Source of the DNA: Sphingomonadaceae bacterium
GTDB lineage: Bacteria; Pseudomonadota; Alphaproteobacteria; Sphingomonadales; Sphingomonadaceae
NCBI GenBank assembly: GCA_025359425.1
Contig: JANYGC010000116.1
Location: 1-64,000 of the forward strand
Direction of reading: 5' to 3'
Length of the DNA stretch: 64,000 bases
Shown: positions 43,240-53,198 of the stretch, one piece after another
Layout of the letters: each line of letters begins with the position of its first letter
How positions within the stretch are numbered: position 1 is the first letter of the stretch
The notes under the pieces: generated by a model
What the model was told of the DNA's origin: nothing
Seen by the model: the letters and a program-made list of their open reading frames with translations, nothing else
The model's database searches: none
Program-made: the position numbers and the translations under genes

Positions 43240-44166
43240 ATGCCCGACCGTCCCCGACTGAAACTTGGCACACGCCGCTCGCCGCTCGCCCTGGCACAAG
43301 CCGAAGAGGCGCGCGGATGCCTGATTGCGGCGCATCCGGGGCTGCTGGTCGAGCTGGTTCCGGTCACTGCGAGCGGCGACAAAGTGCAGGATCGCCCGCT
43401 CGCCGACATCGGCGGCAAGGCGCTGTGGACCAAGGAGCTCGACGCCCGGCTGCTCGCCGGCGAGGTCGATTTTGCGGTCCATTCGCTCAAGGATGTCGAA
43501 ACGCTGCGGCCGCCCGAACTGGTGATCGCAGCGGTGCTGCCGCGCGAAGACGTGCGCGATTGCCTGATTGGCGCAGCCTCGCTGGCCGATTTGCCGCCGG
43601 GTGCAAGGATCGGCACCAGCGCGCCGCGCCGCGCTGCCTTGGCGTTGCGCGCGCGCCCCGATTGCAGCGTGGTCGGCATCCGCGGCAATGTCGCGACCCG
43701 GCTGGCCAAGCTGGCGGCGGGCGAGGCCGATGCGACGTTGCTGGCGATGGCTGGGCTCAACCGGCTGGGGCTGTCGCACGGCACCCCGCTGGCGGCGCAT
43801 GACTGGCTGCCCGCGCCGAGCCAAGGCGCGATCGCGATCGAATGCCGCACCAGCGACGCTGCAATGCGCGCGCTGCTCGCGGCGATCGACCACCTCCCCA
43901 GCCACCAGGCGGTGCTCGCCGAGCGCGCGCTGCTCGCGGCGCTGGGCGGCAACTGCCACAGTCCGATTGCGGTCCTGACCGAGGCCGACGGCGACCTGCT
44001 GGTGATGACCGCCGCGCTGCTCAGCCCCGACGGCGCTGAAGAAGTGCGCGGGCAGGCGCGGTTTGCCCCGGGCGACAGGGCGGCGGCTCAGGCGCTGGCG
44101 GCGCAATTGCTGGAAGCCGCGGGCCCGGCGATCCGCGCGCATTTCGATCCCCCCGGGGGGGCGTAG
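43240..44166 (+). CDS. hemC: Hydroxymethylbilane synthase
   Basis: HemC polymerises four porphobilinogens in heme synthesis. The protein has 308 residues with KLGTRRSPLALAQ near the N-terminus, the catalytic Asp85 in HSLKDVE, and the dipyrromethane-cofactor Cys239 in GGNCHSPIAV. hemD follows 2 bases after its stop. The promoter must lie in the short gap with tsaD. Confidence 0.97.
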   Translation: MPDRPRLKLGTRRSPLALAQAEEARGCLIAAHPGLLVELVPVTASGDKVQDRPLADIGGKALWTKELDARLLAGEVDFAVHSLKDVETLRPPELVIAAVLPREDVRDCLIGAASLADLPPGARIGTSAPRRAALALRARPDCSVVGIRGNVATRLAKLAAGEADATLLAMAGLNRLGLSHGTPLAAHDWLPAPSQGAIAIECRTSDAAMRALLAAIDHLPSHQAVLAERALLAALGGNCHSPIAVLTEADGDLLVMTAALLSPDGAEEVRGQARFAPGDRAAAQALAAQLLEAAGPAIRAHFDPPGGA

Positions 44167-44168
44167 CA

Positions 44169-44876
44169 ATGGTCCCGCTGGTCATCATCCGCCCCGAACC
44201 GGGCAATGCGGCCAGCACTGCCGCCGCGCGCACGCTGCACATGGATGCGCTGGGCTTTCCGTTGTTCGAAGTCGTTCCGAAAAGCTGGGAAGCGGTGCTG
44301 CCCGGCCGCTACGATGCCCTGCTGGTCGGCAGCGCCAATGTGTTCCGCCACGGCGGACGCGGGCTGGCGGCCTTGCACGGCTTGCCGGTCTATGCGGTGG
44401 GCGAGGCAACTGCAGCAGCAGCGCGGGCAGCCGGGTTTGTGCTGGCTAACACTGGCGCGGGGGCGATGCAGGCGTTGCTGGGTGAGCTGGACAAGGGCCA
44501 CCAGCGCCTGCTCCGCCTGACCGGGCAGGAGCGCGTCGGCCTGGCCCTGCCCAAATCCGCCACGATGGATGAGCGGGTGGTCTATGCCAGCCAGCCGCGC
44601 GCCCTGCCCGCCGAACTTGCGGCACTGCTGCGCGAACCGGCAATCGTTGCGCTCCATTCGGCCGAAGCCGCCCACCACCTGACCGCCGAATGTGTCCGCT
44701 GCGGCATTCGCCGTGCCCCGATCCGGCTTGCCGCGCTATCGCCGCGGATCGGGGCGGCGGCCGGTGAGGGGTGGGGCGAGGTCGCGGCGGGGGCCAGACC
44801 CGACGACAAGGCGCTGCTGGCCTTGGCCCGCCAGATGTGCCAAGACCCATGGCCCGCAGGTCGCAACTCCGGCTGA
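44169..44876 (+). CDS. hemD: Uroporphyrinogen-III synthase
   Basis: The 235 residues directly follow hemC, the standard pairing. The start MVPLVIIRPEPGNAASTAAA, the middle VYAVGEATAAAARAAGFVL, and the later VALHSAEAAHHLTAEC are HemD-like. Sequence conservation is low in this family, so the assignment leans on the context. It cyclises hydroxymethylbilane to uroporphyrinogen III. Confidence 0.92.
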   Translation: MVPLVIIRPEPGNAASTAAARTLHMDALGFPLFEVVPKSWEAVLPGRYDALLVGSANVFRHGGRGLAALHGLPVYAVGEATAAAARAAGFVLANTGAGAMQALLGELDKGHQRLLRLTGQERVGLALPKSATMDERVVYASQPRALPAELAALLREPAIVALHSAEAAHHLTAECVRCGIRRAPIRLAALSPRIGAAAGEGWGEVAAGARPDDKALLALARQMCQDPWPAGRNSG

Positions 44877-44891
44877 CTAGAACAGAGATCA

Positions 44892-45761
44892 ATGCCAGAC
44901 GATTATTACACTTCCCAACCCGCCGTTGCTGCGCGTGCCGGGCCCTCGCTCCGGGCGATGCTGCTCGCCGGGCTGATTTCGTTCCTCGGCGGTGCCGGGC
45001 TGGTCGGCTGGCTGGTGTGGAACGGGCAAATCGACCTGGGCCTGCGCGGTGCCGCGCCAACGGCACTGAGCGGGCCGCCCGCGATGTCTGCACCAAGCCC
45101 CACTGCTGCACCCGGTTTCGCCGCTACCGCGCTCGACCAGCAGGTTTCCGCGCTTGAGCGGAGAATGGCGCAGCTCAACCTCCAGACCGCGGCGGTGGGC
45201 GGCAATTCGGCGCGGGCCGAGGGCCTGTTGGTGGCGCTGGCGACCCGCCGCGCAATCGAACAGGGCAAGCCGCTCGATTATCTCGAAAGCCAGCTGCGCA
45301 CGCGGTTCAGCTCGGCGCGTCCGGCCGCGGTGACGACCTTGGTGGTAGCCGCCAAGACGCCGGTCACGCACGACCAGCTCGCCGCGCAGCTCGATAGCCT
45401 CGCCCCGGCATTGCTCGCCCGGCCCAGGGACCAAGACGGCTGGAGCCGGTTTACCCGCGAACTGTCCAGCCTGTTCGTGATCCGTCACGATGACGGCAAG
45501 ACCGCCAGCCCCGACCAGCGGCTCGACCATGCGCGCATGTTGCTCCGCAGCGGCCAGGTCGAAGCTGCGATCGCCGAAGTCGCCAAGCTGCCCGATAGCG
45601 CCCCCGCGCGCGACTGGATGGCGGCCGCGCGCCGCTATGCCGATGCCCAGGCCGCGCTCGGCCAGATCGAACAGGCCGCGCTGACCGAGCCCGAACTGCT
45701 CAAGGACGGCAACGGCGAAGCCGTGCGGCAGCCGGGGCTGATGGCGCCGCCGGCGGGCTGA
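44892..45761 (+). CDS. Mitofilin/HemX-like inner-membrane protein
   Basis: The protein has 289 residues. An N-terminal TM helix (LLAGLISFLGGAGLVGWLVWN) is followed by an Ala/Pro linker and a long helical periplasmic domain (LDQQVSALERRMAQLN, ALATRRAIEQGKPLDYLESQL). This matches the mitofilin-like proteins encoded after hemD in alphaproteobacteria (COG4223 type). It lies 15 bp after hemD, so it is cotranscribed with heme genes, although its role may be membrane organisation. The assignment is by context and shape. Confidence 0.75.
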   Translation: MPDDYYTSQPAVAARAGPSLRAMLLAGLISFLGGAGLVGWLVWNGQIDLGLRGAAPTALSGPPAMSAPSPTAAPGFAATALDQQVSALERRMAQLNLQTAAVGGNSARAEGLLVALATRRAIEQGKPLDYLESQLRTRFSSARPAAVTTLVVAAKTPVTHDQLAAQLDSLAPALLARPRDQDGWSRFTRELSSLFVIRHDDGKTASPDQRLDHARMLLRSGQVEAAIAEVAKLPDSAPARDWMAAARRYADAQAALGQIEQAALTEPELLKDGNGEAVRQPGLMAPPAG

Positions 45762-46979
45762 TTACTGCGCCTTTAGCAGCTTCGGCAATTGCCCCGACAT
45801 CCCGCGCGCTTCGTCCATGAAGAAGCGCTTCATCCAGCCACTGCGCTGGATCAGCCCCATGCCGAGCCGCCGGACCATGCTCGGCAAGCGCCCGGGAATG
45901 CCGAATATCCGCACCAGCGCGTCGGTGGTCGCCATCACGCTGACGCTGTCGAGGCTGCGCCAGCGTTCGTAACGCGCGAGCAATTGCGCGTCGCCGGGAT
46001 CGAGCCCGAGCCGCATTCCTTCGCTCAGCACCTCGACCAGGCAGCCGACATCGCGCAGGCCAAGGTTAAGCCCCTGCCCGGCGATCGGGTGCATCCCGTG
46101 CGCAGCATCGCCGATCAGCGCGAGCCGCTGTTCGGTGATCCGCGCGGCGTGGTGGAAGTTGAGCGGGTAGGATATCCGCGGCGCGATCAGTTCGGCCGCG
46201 CCGAACACGCTTTCCATCCGCGCGGTGATTTCGCTGAGGAACACTGCATCGCTCAGCCCGCTGATCCCGGCAGCAGCGCGTTCGTCGACAGTCCACACCA
46301 CCGCGCTGCGGTGCCGTCCGTCGGGCAGGTCAAGCAGCGGCAGCAGCGCAAGCGGCCCGGTGGGGTAGAAAATCTCCCACGCCACTCCGTCATGTGGCCG
46401 TGCGTGCGTAATCGCGGTGACAAAGGCGCGGTGGCGGTAATCCCAGCGTGCGGAGCTCAGCCCGGCCTCGGCGCGGGTCGGCGACCCCCGGCCCTCGGCA
46501 CCGATCATCAGGCTGGCCTCGAGCACGCGTCCGTCGCTGAGCGTGGCGGAAACGCCATGCTCGCCGCGCTCCCGCGTGACAGGCTCAACCCCGCTCGACC
46601 AGGCGATGGCCGGTTCCCCGCGCGCCGCTTCGAACAGCGCGAGGCGAATGTCGCGGTTGGCGAACATCCGCCCGAGCGTGCCGTCATCCGCCCCCGGCTG
46701 GAAGTCGATCCGGCCCGGTTTCATCGCGTCGGTCACCGCAATCGCCGAGATCGGGCAGCCCAATGGTTCAAGTCGCTGTGCCAGACCGATATTGCCCAAC
46801 AGGTTCCAGCTCGCGGTCGAGATCGCCGAGGCGCGGCCGTCGGTGCCCTCTGCGGTCAATTCCTCGGGCAAGGCTTTATCGACCACATGGCTGGTGATGC
46901 CCTGGCGCGCGGCGGCCAAGGCGAGCGTCATCCCGACCAAGCCGCCGCCGAGGATCAGGAGGTCTTTGCGCTCGCTCAT
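45762..46979 (-). CDS. UbiH/VisC-type FAD-dependent monooxygenase
   Basis: The ATG at 46979 gives 405 aa. The FAD-binding motif is LLILGGGLVGMTLALAAARQ, the second flavin motif is IGDAAHGMHPIAGQGLNLGL, and RDIRLALFEAA lies between. The family hydroxylates the ring in ubiquinone synthesis (UbiH, UbiF or UbiI activities), and which position is used cannot be told from the sequence. The start overlaps the phosphatase stop by 4 bases, so the two genes form one transcript. Confidence 0.88.
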   Translation of the reverse strand: MSERKDLLILGGGLVGMTLALAAARQGITSHVVDKALPEELTAEGTDGRASAISTASWNLLGNIGLAQRLEPLGCPISAIAVTDAMKPGRIDFQPGADDGTLGRMFANRDIRLALFEAARGEPAIAWSSGVEPVTRERGEHGVSATLSDGRVLEASLMIGAEGRGSPTRAEAGLSSARWDYRHRAFVTAITHARPHDGVAWEIFYPTGPLALLPLLDLPDGRHRSAVVWTVDERAAAGISGLSDAVFLSEITARMESVFGAAELIAPRISYPLNFHHAARITEQRLALIGDAAHGMHPIAGQGLNLGLRDVGCLVEVLSEGMRLGLDPGDAQLLARYERWRSLDSVSVMATTDALVRIFGIPGRLPSMVRRLGMGLIQRSGWMKRFFMDEARGMSGQLPKLLKAQ

Positions 46980-48670
46980 TTCGCCCCGCACGAATTGACC
47001 GCGCTGCCATCGATATCAAGGCAGCGCCCGTCGAAGGTTCCATCGGGCAAAGTCAGGCCGAGGATCGCCACCAGCGTCGGCGCGATATCCACCGTCTCGA
47101 CCGGTTGCGGTTGTTCGAACCCCGGCACGCCCTTGCGCCAAAACAGCATCGGCACCCGCCGGTCATAGTCCCATGCGCTGCCGTGGGTGGCGATATAGGC
47201 CCCCGGCATCGGTTCGGGGATCGGCACCACCGCGCGGTCGAGCAGGATGATGACGTCGCCCGAACGCGCCGGATCGAACGAAGCGCGGGCGCGGTCTTTC
47301 AGCGACCAGTCCTGCGGGTTGGTCGAGGGCATCGGGCTTTTGGCCAGCTCCTCCGCGGTGAACACCGCCGCGACTTGCGGGTGCGCCTTGGCCAATCCGA
47401 CCAGCGCCGCGATCACCGCCGGGCGCTGCGCCGCCGGGACCGCACGGTTGACGTAGAAATCGCCAAACGCGGCATCGGCGAGCAGCAGCGGTCCATCGAC
47501 TTTGATCCCGGTCTTGGCCGAAACCGCCTTCGACAAGGCATCGGGCGACAGCGCTGCACTGACCCGCACGGCGCGCGGCAGGGCCTGTTCGTCGAGCCGT
47601 TCGGGGGTGTCGAGCCCGCCGTGATCGGCCGACAGCACGACCATGTAGTCGATCCCCAGATCATCGAGGTGATCCATCAACCGGCCGATGTTCTTGTCAA
47701 GTTCGGCCATCTGGATGCACATCTCGACTCCCTCGGTGCCGGTGGCATGGCCGATGTAATCGGTCGCCGACAAGCTGACCGAAAGGACATCAGGCGCGCC
47801 GCCCTTGCCCAGCCCCATCTCGTCGACCAGCCCGGTGGCGAGATCGACCGTCGCAGCATCCATCCGGGGCGAGATACGGAACAGGTCGGGGCCCTTGGCT
47901 TCGCTCGCCAGTGCGGGCAGCGCGAAGCGGCCCTGCCCGGTGCTGCCCTTGGCTCCGAGCGCTACCGCATGGTCGGTCGGCTGGCACCATGCGGGAGCGG
48001 CCAGTGCCGGGGCGCCGGACTTGAGCGTCGCGGTGACCGCAGCGTTTTCGCTCACCGCAGCAGGCGCCAGATCGCGCCCGGCGAGCGTCACGAAGCCCGC
48101 ACCCTTCCACCAATACGCCGCATCGATGGTGTGGCCGCCCATCATCATTACCGCGCGGTCTTTCGCCGAAACCGCCACGTTGCGGCTGCGCGGATCGGCC
48201 GCCTTCATATATTCGCCCAGCGTCGGCACCTTGAGGTGATAGGCCGAGACCACCGGATTGCGCGCGCTTGAGGCGGGATTGCGGTCATCCTCGGCACAAT
48301 AGATCGGCTTGGTGGCGCGCGGGCCTTCGGGTTCGTACCAGTTGTTGGCGATGATCCCGGTGCGCGCCGGGTGATTGCCGGTCAGCAGGGTCGAGTGGCC
48401 AGGGCAGGTTTCGGTTGCGGCGTGTGACTGATAACCCGAGGGGAACACCGCGCCTTGCGCCAACCGGGCGAGGCCATGGCGGTAATGCGGGCGATACTGC
48501 GCGAACAGGTCGGCCGAATACTGGTCGACGGCAATCGCCACGATCAGCTTGGGCGGGCCGGTGGGTGCCGGAGCGACGGCGGCATAGCCCGGTTCGACTT
48601 GCGGCTGCGCCGCGCAGGCGGCCAGCACCGGCAGCAAGGCCAAAGTTAACGGGGCGAGCAGACGGCGCAT
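46976..48670 (-). CDS. SPAP/PhoK-type alkaline phosphatase lipoprotein
   Basis: The 564-residue protein starts MRRLLAPLTLALLPVLAAC, a lipoprotein or signal sequence. Metal and nucleophile motifs of the sphingomonad alkaline phosphatase (SPAP/PhoK, type I phosphodiesterase fold) are visible: AVDQYSADL (Asp), ATETCPGHSTLL with the Thr nucleophile, ATDYIGHATG, and VVLSADHGGLDTP (Asp-His). It releases phosphate from esters in the periplasm. The gene is divergent from dsbD. Confidence 0.9.
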   Translation of the reverse strand: MRRLLAPLTLALLPVLAACAAQPQVEPGYAAVAPAPTGPPKLIVAIAVDQYSADLFAQYRPHYRHGLARLAQGAVFPSGYQSHAATETCPGHSTLLTGNHPARTGIIANNWYEPEGPRATKPIYCAEDDRNPASSARNPVVSAYHLKVPTLGEYMKAADPRSRNVAVSAKDRAVMMMGGHTIDAAYWWKGAGFVTLAGRDLAPAAVSENAAVTATLKSGAPALAAPAWCQPTDHAVALGAKGSTGQGRFALPALASEAKGPDLFRISPRMDAATVDLATGLVDEMGLGKGGAPDVLSVSLSATDYIGHATGTEGVEMCIQMAELDKNIGRLMDHLDDLGIDYMVVLSADHGGLDTPERLDEQALPRAVRVSAALSPDALSKAVSAKTGIKVDGPLLLADAAFGDFYVNRAVPAAQRPAVIAALVGLAKAHPQVAAVFTAEELAKSPMPSTNPQDWSLKDRARASFDPARSGDVIILLDRAVVPIPEPMPGAYIATHGSAWDYDRRVPMLFWRKGVPGFEQPQPVETVDIAPTLVAILGLTLPDGTFDGRCLDIDGSAVNSCGAK

Positions 48671-48772
48671 CGGGCTTCCTTGATCTTGCAGGGCAATGTG
48701 GCCAAAGCCCTGATGACGGCACCGCGTGACACTTGCAAGCGCTGCGAACCGGACTGTTGGAGTTTATCGAGA

Positions 48773-50848
48773 ATGCGGGCATTCGCCCTGAAATTGCTGG
48801 TATTTTTCGTGGCGATCATGCTGGCTGGCCTCGCCCCCGCGCAGGCTGCTGCGCCGCATATCCAGCCGATCCTGCTCGCCGAGTCGGAAGGGGCACCCGG
48901 CAGCCACATCACGCTGGCGGTTTTGATGCAGCCGGGCACCGGGTGGCACGGTTACTGGATCAATCCGGGTGACGCCGGGCAGCCGCTGACGGTGGACTGG
49001 ACCCTGCCGCGCGGGGCGAGCCTGGGCGCGCTGCGCTTTCCGGTGCCAGGCACGCTGCTGGTTTCCGGGCTGATGAACCACGTTTACGAGCATAACTATG
49101 CGGTGCTGGTCGATCTGGCGGTACCCGCCGACGCCGTGCCGGGGACGGCGCTGGCCGTAACCGGCAAGGCGCAATGGCTCGCCTGCACCGACAAGATCTG
49201 CGTGCCTGAACAAGCCGACCTGGCGCTGACAATCAAGGTCGGCGCACCGGGCGCACGCGATGCGCGGTTCGATGGGTGGCGCGCGGCGCTGCCCGCGCCG
49301 CTGGGCAGCCAGGCTAAGTTCGCGCTGGCCGGGAACGTCGTGCGGATCGCCGTGCCGCTGCCCGCCACGGCCAAGCTTGACCAGCCGCACCTGTTTGTCA
49401 GCAGCGAACGCGTGGTCGACTACGCCGCGCCGCAGCGGTTTCTGCGCGATGGCGACACACTTGTGGTCGAACTGCCGCGCGCCAGATTCGAGCCGGTCAA
49501 GCCGGGCAAGCTAGCGGCGGTGCTGCGGCTCAACTCCGCCGGCGACGGGGTGACAATCGACGCCGCGCCGGGGCCAGTGCCGAGCGGCGGCACCCCGCTC
49601 GAAGGGGCCGCGCCGCCTGCTTGCCTTGCGGTGCTGCTGCTCTCGGCCTTGCTCGGCGGGCTGCTGCTCAACGTGATGCCGTGTGTGTTTCCGATCCTCA
49701 GCCTCAAGGCGCTGAGCCTCGCCCGCGCGGGCGAGAGCGAGCGCCAAGCGCGGCGTGAGGGGCTGGCTTATACTGCGGGCGTGGTGCTGGCCTGCCTCGC
49801 GCTGGGCGGGCTGCTGCTGGCCTTGCGCGCAGGCGGCGAGCAGGTCGGCTGGGCGTTCCAGTTGCAGGAGCCGCTGGTGGTTGCGGCCTTGCTGCTGCTT
49901 GCGGTGACGATCACTGCCAACCTTGCGGGCCTGTTCGAATTCGCGGTGCCGGGCTTTGCCGGAGACGGTTCGCCGCAGGGCGCGTTTGCCACCGGGCTGC
50001 TCGCGGCGTTTGCCGCCACGCCGTGCACCGGGCCGTTTATGGCCGCCGCAATGGGCGCAGCGCTGCTGCTGCCGGTTATCCCCGCGCTGGCGCTGTTCGG
50101 CGCGCTCGGGCTGGGGCTGGCGCTGCCGTTCCTGCTGCTCGCTTATGTGCCTGCGCTGCGCCGCTTGCTGCCGAGGCCCGGCGCGTGGATGAACTGGTTC
50201 AAGAAGGCGATGGCCGTGCCGATGGGGCTGACGGTGTTGGCGCTGGTGTGGCTGGCCTGGCGGGTTGGTGGAGACAAGTTTGCAATCATTCTGGTTGTTT
50301 TGGGACAATTCCTCTACTTTGTCCTGAACGCTATAGGCAGTCGCCAGCGGTTGGGCCTTGGATTGCGTCCGACAATGTGGGCGAGCTTGATCTTGATCGC
50401 CGCCATCGCCCTGTTCGCTCCAAGCGCGATCGATCCCGCTGCCGCGCCATCTGATGCGAGCGATTCGATCCTTCCCACCCAGCCCTATGGCGAGGACGCC
50501 CTCGCCAAAGCCCGCGCTTCGGGCAAGCCAGCGTTCCTCTATTTCACCGCCGACTGGTGCCTGACCTGCAAGGTCAACGAGGCCGCTGCGATCGAGCGCG
50601 AAGACACCCGCGCTGCATTCGAGAAAGCGGGCGTGATCGTGCTGCGCGGCGACTGGACCCGGCGCGACGCGGCGATCAGCCGCTTCCTCAGCGCGCAGGG
50701 CGCGGCGGGGGTGCCGCTGTACATGTGGTACCCGGCGAACGGCGGCGCGCCGCAGCAGTTGCCGCAGGTGCTGACCCCGGCGCTGCTGGCAGACCTGGCG
50801 GGCGGCCCCAACGTGACACCAAAAAATATCTATCGCGGAACGTGGTGA
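48773..50848 (+). CDS. dsbD: Thiol:disulfide interchange protein DsbD
   Basis: DsbD carries electrons from cytoplasmic thioredoxin to the periplasm. The 691 residues from the ATG at 48773 have a signal peptide and a DsbD-alpha domain with the Cys pair in ACTDKICVPEQ. The membrane core has NVMPCVFPILSLKAL and ATPCTGPF as its two redox cysteines among eight helices, and a C-terminal thioredoxin domain carries FTADWCLTCKVNE. It may serve the TlpA-like protein at 6192. Confidence 0.93.
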   Translation: MRAFALKLLVFFVAIMLAGLAPAQAAAPHIQPILLAESEGAPGSHITLAVLMQPGTGWHGYWINPGDAGQPLTVDWTLPRGASLGALRFPVPGTLLVSGLMNHVYEHNYAVLVDLAVPADAVPGTALAVTGKAQWLACTDKICVPEQADLALTIKVGAPGARDARFDGWRAALPAPLGSQAKFALAGNVVRIAVPLPATAKLDQPHLFVSSERVVDYAAPQRFLRDGDTLVVELPRARFEPVKPGKLAAVLRLNSAGDGVTIDAAPGPVPSGGTPLEGAAPPACLAVLLLSALLGGLLLNVMPCVFPILSLKALSLARAGESERQARREGLAYTAGVVLACLALGGLLLALRAGGEQVGWAFQLQEPLVVAALLLLAVTITANLAGLFEFAVPGFAGDGSPQGAFATGLLAAFAATPCTGPFMAAAMGAALLLPVIPALALFGALGLGLALPFLLLAYVPALRRLLPRPGAWMNWFKKAMAVPMGLTVLALVWLAWRVGGDKFAIILVVLGQFLYFVLNAIGSRQRLGLGLRPTMWASLILIAAIALFAPSAIDPAAAPSDASDSILPTQPYGEDALAKARASGKPAFLYFTADWCLTCKVNEAAAIEREDTRAAFEKAGVIVLRGDWTRRDAAISRFLSAQGAAGVPLYMWYPANGGAPQQLPQVLTPALLADLAGGPNVTPKNIYRGTW

Positions 50849-50871
50849 CGGACGAACTCTAGCCCTGCGGG

Positions 50872-52389
50872 TCAGATAAACCAGAACCGGTTCTGGCCGC
50901 TTTCGCCTTCTTCGACCCGCGCCTTGCGTCCTGCCACCGGCCCGGCGCGCAGCTCGGCGCAGATCCCGGGATCGCTGCTGTTGGCGGCGAACCGGGTGTC
51001 ATCCGCACGGCCGACAATCGTTGCCACTTCCCCTGCTTTGCCCGGCTGGATGGTGAAGCTGTCGATGGTGCATTCGCCGTCGTAGGCATCGAGCACGCGA
51101 TAACTGGCCGCGCGCTTGGGCAGGCTGGTCCAGCGGCTTTGCGCCCAGTCAGCGGGCTCGGTCGAATAGACCGCCGCAGCATATTTGCTCATGATCCCGC
51201 CGTTGGCGCCGACCAGCGCGCGGCTCCCTGGCGCGGCGCGGCACCGCGCCACCGCTTCGGCAATTCCATGCGCGGCGTAGTTGTTCCCGGCCCCGCCGAA
51301 GAACGGCAAGCCGCCAGTCAAGGTCCACCCGCGCGGATCGTGCGGGTTCAGTTTAAAGCCTTCGAGCAAGTTGAAAATGGGGATTGCAAAACACGAGTAA
51401 AGATCTACAAAATCAAGCTTTTTCCAACTCGTTCCGGCAAGCTCAAGTGCACTTGAGATTGCCGCAATCGCCGCCGGGCTCTGCTCCAGACTGGGCCGGC
51501 TGAGCAGCGAGGGCTCGGCGCAATCGGCGACGCCGTGGATATAGACCCAGCGCTCTTCAGGCACGCCCATCCGGCGCGCCTCGGCCACGCTGGCGAGCAC
51601 GATTGCGGCACCCTGGTTGACCTGATCGCGCGCCACCACCAACCGGCCATAAGGTTCAGCGAGCAAGCGGTTGCGGTCATCGAGCATTGCCAGCTCGGCA
51701 GCGCTACGCTCGATCGGGGCGGCTGAATGCGAGTTGGCGGCGGCGACTTTGGTGAACGGCGCGAACAGATCGCCGATTCTGGCGCGGTATTCATCCAGCG
51801 TCAGTCCGAGCCGTTCGCGCCGGACGTTCTCAGCCAGCGCATAGCTCGCGATCGGGGTGCCCGCACCGTGGCGCACCAGGGTGGCGTCATAGACTCCCTC
51901 ATGCCCGTAGCCGCGATCCTCCAACGTCCCGCGCCGCGTCTCGGACCAATCGCGCGTTGCACCGCGTGAAGTCAAAGCCCGCACAGTCGAGATTGCTTCG
52001 GAGCCAACTATCGCCGCCATCTGCGAACGCCCGGCGGCAATCTCCGCCGCCAGTTCGCCGACCAGCTTCTGCGGCCCCTGCCCGCCGACAATCTCGAGGA
52101 TCGCGCGCGCCGGGTTCGCCCCGACCCGGCGACCGATCGCACGCGGCGGGTTGTTGGCATGCCCGAATGGCGCAGGATAACGCGTGCCCGAAATCTCGAA
52201 CTGGCGGATTGCCGCGATGGTATCGAGCGACGGGGCGAGCTTCTTCCTCGCTCCGGCATCGGTCAGCGCCGCTGCCAAAGCATCGCCCGCCAGATCCATC
52301 GGCGAGCGTTCAAGATAACCCGGCTCACCGATCCGTTCCGAGACCTGCCCGACCCCGATGATCACCGGGGTGCTGTCAGCAATGGTCAC
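50872..52389 (-). CDS. Thiolase-like acetyl-CoA acetyltransferase
   Basis: The protein has 505 residues. The thiolase fold is recognisable from the start (PVIIGVGQVSERIGEPGY), AAIVGSEAISTVRAL, FVDLYSCFAIPIFN and GGLPFFGGAGNNYAAHG. The canonical catalytic Cys motif of biosynthetic thiolases is not evident near residue 90. This is the SCP-x-like, often non-thiolytic, subgroup with an extra C-terminal OB-like domain. It overlaps the SDR gene by 4 bases and so is coexpressed; the substrate is unknown. Confidence 0.82.
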   Translation of the reverse strand: MTIADSTPVIIGVGQVSERIGEPGYLERSPMDLAGDALAAALTDAGARKKLAPSLDTIAAIRQFEISGTRYPAPFGHANNPPRAIGRRVGANPARAILEIVGGQGPQKLVGELAAEIAAGRSQMAAIVGSEAISTVRALTSRGATRDWSETRRGTLEDRGYGHEGVYDATLVRHGAGTPIASYALAENVRRERLGLTLDEYRARIGDLFAPFTKVAAANSHSAAPIERSAAELAMLDDRNRLLAEPYGRLVVARDQVNQGAAIVLASVAEARRMGVPEERWVYIHGVADCAEPSLLSRPSLEQSPAAIAAISSALELAGTSWKKLDFVDLYSCFAIPIFNLLEGFKLNPHDPRGWTLTGGLPFFGGAGNNYAAHGIAEAVARCRAAPGSRALVGANGGIMSKYAAAVYSTEPADWAQSRWTSLPKRAASYRVLDAYDGECTIDSFTIQPGKAGEVATIVGRADDTRFAANSSDPGICAELRAGPVAGRKARVEEGESGQNRFWFI

Positions 52390-53141
52390 AGCACTTGCCC
52401 GTCATCGACGGTCAGTGTCGCGCCGGTGATGTGCCGCGAAGCATCCGAGGCGAGCAGCAGCAGCGGGGCATCGAGCGCCCCGATCGGGGTCAGTCGCCGC
52501 CGGTGGAACGAATTCAGGTGCGCCTGGCCTCCTGCCGTCTCGAACCAGTCGCCCTGAATTTCGGTTTCGACATAGCCCGGCTGGACCGTGTTAACGTTGA
52601 TCCCCTGGCGCACCCATTCGCGCGCGAACTGGCGGCCGAGATGCGCAACGCCGGCCTTGATCGCAGCGTAAGCAGTCTCGCTATTGCCGGTCATCTCGGC
52701 GGTGATCGAGCCGATCAGCACGATCCGCCCGCGTTCGCTGTCGCGGAAATTGGCCGCGATCATCCGCCGCGCACCTTCGCGCGCGGTCAGGTAAAGCCCG
52801 GTAAAGTTGGTTTCGACCACCGCCGCAATATCGCTCAGCGACAGGTCGGTCGAGCGCCCCGCCTTGGCGATCCCGGCGTTGGCAATCACGGTATCGACCG
52901 TGCCGAACCGCGCTTCGGCGGCATCGTAAGCGGCGATCACCGAGGCTTCGTCGGTGACATCCATCGCGACTGCCAGTGCAGCGTCACCGAGCTCCGCAGC
53001 CAGCGCGGCGATCCGGTCGGCGCGGCGTGCCCCGATCACCACGTTCGCGCCATGCGCCGCGAACAACCGCGCAAAATGCTCGCCAAAGCCCGACGATGCG
53101 CCGGTGATCAGCGCCGTGCGCCCCTGAAGTGTCAGTTCCAT
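52386..53141 (-). CDS. Short-chain dehydrogenase/reductase
   Basis: The 251-residue classical SDR has ALITGASSGFGEHFA for NAD(P), NAGIAKAG, catalytic Ser in IGSITAEMTG, and Tyr/Lys in YAAIKAG. The C-terminus VDDGQVL is typical of 3-oxoacyl or 3-hydroxyacyl-CoA dehydrogenases. With the downstream thiolase-like gene it may act in an acyl-CoA degradation step. It lies 57 bases after the fliA stop on the same strand. Confidence 0.88.
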   Translation of the reverse strand: MELTLQGRTALITGASSGFGEHFARLFAAHGANVVIGARRADRIAALAAELGDAALAVAMDVTDEASVIAAYDAAEARFGTVDTVIANAGIAKAGRSTDLSLSDIAAVVETNFTGLYLTAREGARRMIAANFRDSERGRIVLIGSITAEMTGNSETAYAAIKAGVAHLGRQFAREWVRQGINVNTVQPGYVETEIQGDWFETAGGQAHLNSFHRRRLTPIGALDAPLLLLASDASRHITGATLTVDDGQVL

Positions 53142-53198
53142 TCATCCGCTCCGCATTGCCGGAGTCGGCCTTAATCGCCCGGTTAAGTTGCGCAAGGG